A stretch of DNA of 64,000 bases from positions 1 to 64,000 of the forward strand of contig CALUUA010000006.1 of the NCBI GenBank assembly GCA_944323845.1, read 5' to 3'. This document shows positions 62,455 through 64,000 of the stretch, one piece after another (position 1 is the stretch's first letter; each line of letters opens with the position of its first letter). Source of the DNA: an uncultured Bacteroidales bacterium (GTDB lineage: Bacteria > Bacteroidota > Bacteroidia > Bacteroidales > UBA932). The position numbers were made by a program, and so were the translations under genes. The notes beneath the pieces were generated by a model. The model did no database searches and was not told where the DNA came from. It was given only the letters and a program-made list of their open reading frames with translations.

Positions 62455-63960
62455 ATGACCATTACTCACGGCTTCCTGGACAACAGGATTTTTCATATCA
62501 TTTCAGACATTGCCGCTGCCAGAGGTGTCAGAGCCTATGTTATCGGCGGTTATGTCAGGGACTGCTTTCTGGGACGTCCGAGCAAGGATATCGACATCGT
62601 GGTGGAAGGCAGCGGCATCGACCTCGCCCGGGAAGTGGCGGACGCAGTACACAGCCGCCTGTCCGTGTTCAGGAATTTCGGCACGGCTATGCTGAAATAC
62701 AAAGGAGTGGAAGTCGAGTTCGTCGGTGCGCGAAAGGAATCATACCGCAGGGATTCCCGGAAACCCATTGTGGAGAACGGAACGCTCGAGGATGACCAGA
62801 AACGCAGGGATTTTACGATAAATGCCATGGCTTTCAGCCTCGGGAAGGATGATTTCGGCGCTCTCGTGGATCCTTTCGGAGGAATCAGGGATCTGGCGGA
62901 TGGCATCATCAGAACCCCGCTTGATCCGGATACGACCTACAGCGACGACCCTCTGAGGATGATAAGGGCTGTCAGGTTTGCCACGAAGCTCAGCACCGCC
63001 GACAGGCAGTTCAGGATAGTGCCGGAATCGCTTGAATCCATAAGACGGAACAGAGACAGGCTGGAAATACTTTCCCGCGAGCGCATTGCCGAAGAACTGG
63101 ACAAGATGCTGGTATGTTCCAGACCGTCCATAGGGTTCCGCCTCATGGACGAGACGGGGCTGCTGGAACTGATATTGCCTCAGCTTTGCAAGCTGAAAGG
63201 CACCGAGACTGTGGACGGCCGGGGGCACAAGGAAAATTTCTCCCATACGCTCGAAGTCCTCGACAACGTAGCCGCCGAAGAAGAAAAGGCCATTGCCGAA
63301 GGCAGCCTGAAGGACTATGTGTCGGAAGACGGTGCGCAGAAGGCTACGATCCGGACCGAACCGAATCTGTGGCTCAGGTGGGCGGCTCTCCTTCATGATA
63401 TAGGAAAGCCGGTGACGAAGCGTTATGACAAGTCTCTGGGATGGACCTTCCACGGTCATGAAGTGGTCGGCGCCAGAATGGTCCCTAAAATCTTCAAGTC
63501 CCTGAAGATGCCGCTGAACGAAAAGATGAAGTATGTGGAGAAACTCGTGCTGCTGCATCTGCGGCCCATAGCTCTGGTCACTGAGGAGGTCACCGATTCC
63601 GCAGTGCGCCGTCTCCTGTTCGAGGCCGGAGACGATATAGATGACCTCATGCTGCTGTGCAATGCCGACATCACTTCCAAAAATCCCCGGAAAGTGGAGC
63701 GGCTGAAACAGAATTTCATCGCCGTCAGGAAGAAACTTGCCGAGGTGGAGGCGAAGGACGCCGTCAGGAACTTCAAGAATCCCATTTCAGGCGAATATGT
63801 CATGGAACTTTTCGGCATACCGCCATGCAGGCAGATAGGGGAGCTTAAGGAATATGTGAAGAATGCCATTCTGGACGGCGTCATAGGCAATAATTTCGAG
63901 GAGGCGGACCGGTTCATGCGTGAGAAGGCTGCCGGAATGGGGCTGACTCCTCGACAGTGA
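62455..63960 (+). CDS. CCA-adding enzyme-like nucleotidyltransferase with HD domain
   Basis: 501 aa from ATG 62455 (MTITHGF); an upstream frame overlaps the nuclease gene. Class II nucleotidyltransferase head with VIGGYVRDCFLG, SKDIDIVVEG and RRDFTINAMAF, then RNA-binding helices, then an HD domain (WAALLHDIGKPVTKR). It probably adds or repairs tRNA CCA ends, required here because the tRNA genes in the window lack CCA. Confidence 0.93.
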   Translation: MTITHGFLDNRIFHIISDIAAARGVRAYVIGGYVRDCFLGRPSKDIDIVVEGSGIDLAREVADAVHSRLSVFRNFGTAMLKYKGVEVEFVGARKESYRRDSRKPIVENGTLEDDQKRRDFTINAMAFSLGKDDFGALVDPFGGIRDLADGIIRTPLDPDTTYSDDPLRMIRAVRFATKLSTADRQFRIVPESLESIRRNRDRLEILSRERIAEELDKMLVCSRPSIGFRLMDETGLLELILPQLCKLKGTETVDGRGHKENFSHTLEVLDNVAAEEEKAIAEGSLKDYVSEDGAQKATIRTEPNLWLRWAALLHDIGKPVTKRYDKSLGWTFHGHEVVGARMVPKIFKSLKMPLNEKMKYVEKLVLLHLRPIALVTEEVTDSAVRRLLFEAGDDIDDLMLLCNADITSKNPRKVERLKQNFIAVRKKLAEVEAKDAVRNFKNPISGEYVMELFGIPPCRQIGELKEYVKNAILDGVIGNNFEEADRFMREKAAGMGLTPRQ

Positions 63961-63968
63961 CACCCGCC

Positions 63969-64000
63969 ATGGAAAGCCGTCTCATAGAAAAATATCTCGC
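63969..64000 (+). CDS. Start of a further gene, cut by the window
   Basis: An ATG 8 bp after the nucleotidyltransferase stop opens a frame of ten codons (MESRLIEKYL) to the window end. Too short to identify. Confidence 0.35.
   Translation, partial: MESRLIEKYL

Overview
The window looks like chromosomal DNA from a member of the Bacteroidales (Bacteroidota). The promoters fit the Bacteroidetes pattern TTTG-N19/20-TAnnTTTG, several starts lack a Shine-Dalgarno sequence, and the gene content is typical of the phylum: HmuSTUV, TamB next to TsaD, GSCFA, DUF5683 beside ParAB, GlnRS, dipeptidyl peptidase IV, and fimbrillin-like lipoproteins. Base composition is moderately GC-rich, which suggests a Rikenellaceae/Alistipes-like or related lineage rather than Bacteroides itself. 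Family-level placement is an inference.

Layout. (1) 1-6,300: tRNA-Phe (minus), then a plus-strand run of a membrane sensor-like protein, TrkH, a RecD-like helicase and a DPP IV-type peptidase, ended by a two-way terminator. (2) 6,385-9,818: rpmE2, a NamZ/DUF1343 protein and glmM on the minus strand, then a DUF486 protein and tRNA-Glu. (3) 9,852-17,615: a Crp/Fnr regulator diverges from a surface-lipoprotein locus. The locus holds a metzincin-motif lipoprotein, a fimbrillin-like lipoprotein and its partial paralogue, split by a MITE-like element, followed by a class A beta-lactamase. (4) 17,655-24,810: holA, an ABC-2 exporter pair, a 5'-nucleotidase encoded as two proteins, and a heparinase II/III-like protein. 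(5) 24,805-35,269: yicC, glnS, murF-dut, and a heme operon hmuSTUV without hmuY/hmuR. (6) 35,299-50,214: two long minus-strand operons (tamB, an rsmI-like gene, folB, mtaB, an MBL gene; and parA, parB, DUF5683, a lytic transglycosylase) with tsaD and an FAD oxidoreductase on the plus strand between them. (7) 50,349-54,592: a lipid kinase, priA and a GSCFA protein. (8) 54,949-60,913: two cassettes, each a small peptide gene followed by a fimbrillin-like/beta-helix lipoprotein gene. (9) 60,897-64,000: an alpha/beta hydrolase, an HsdR_N-like nuclease and a CCA-adding-enzyme-like nucleotidyltransferase.

Most of the window is ordinary housekeeping sequence. The unusual part is 54.9-60.9 kb. Between the two cassettes lies a polypyrimidine tract and then an array of 14 hairpin-forming units, each 38 nt with a 14 nt spacer, repeating at exactly 52 nt (57,981-58,694). 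The units fall into two classes whose stems differ by compensatory changes, which points to a selected secondary structure. It is not a CRISPR array, does not look like a gene, and matches no element I recognise. The second area of interest is the 9.8-16.5 kb lipoprotein locus, with its palindromic operator, domain shuffling and structured intergenic element.
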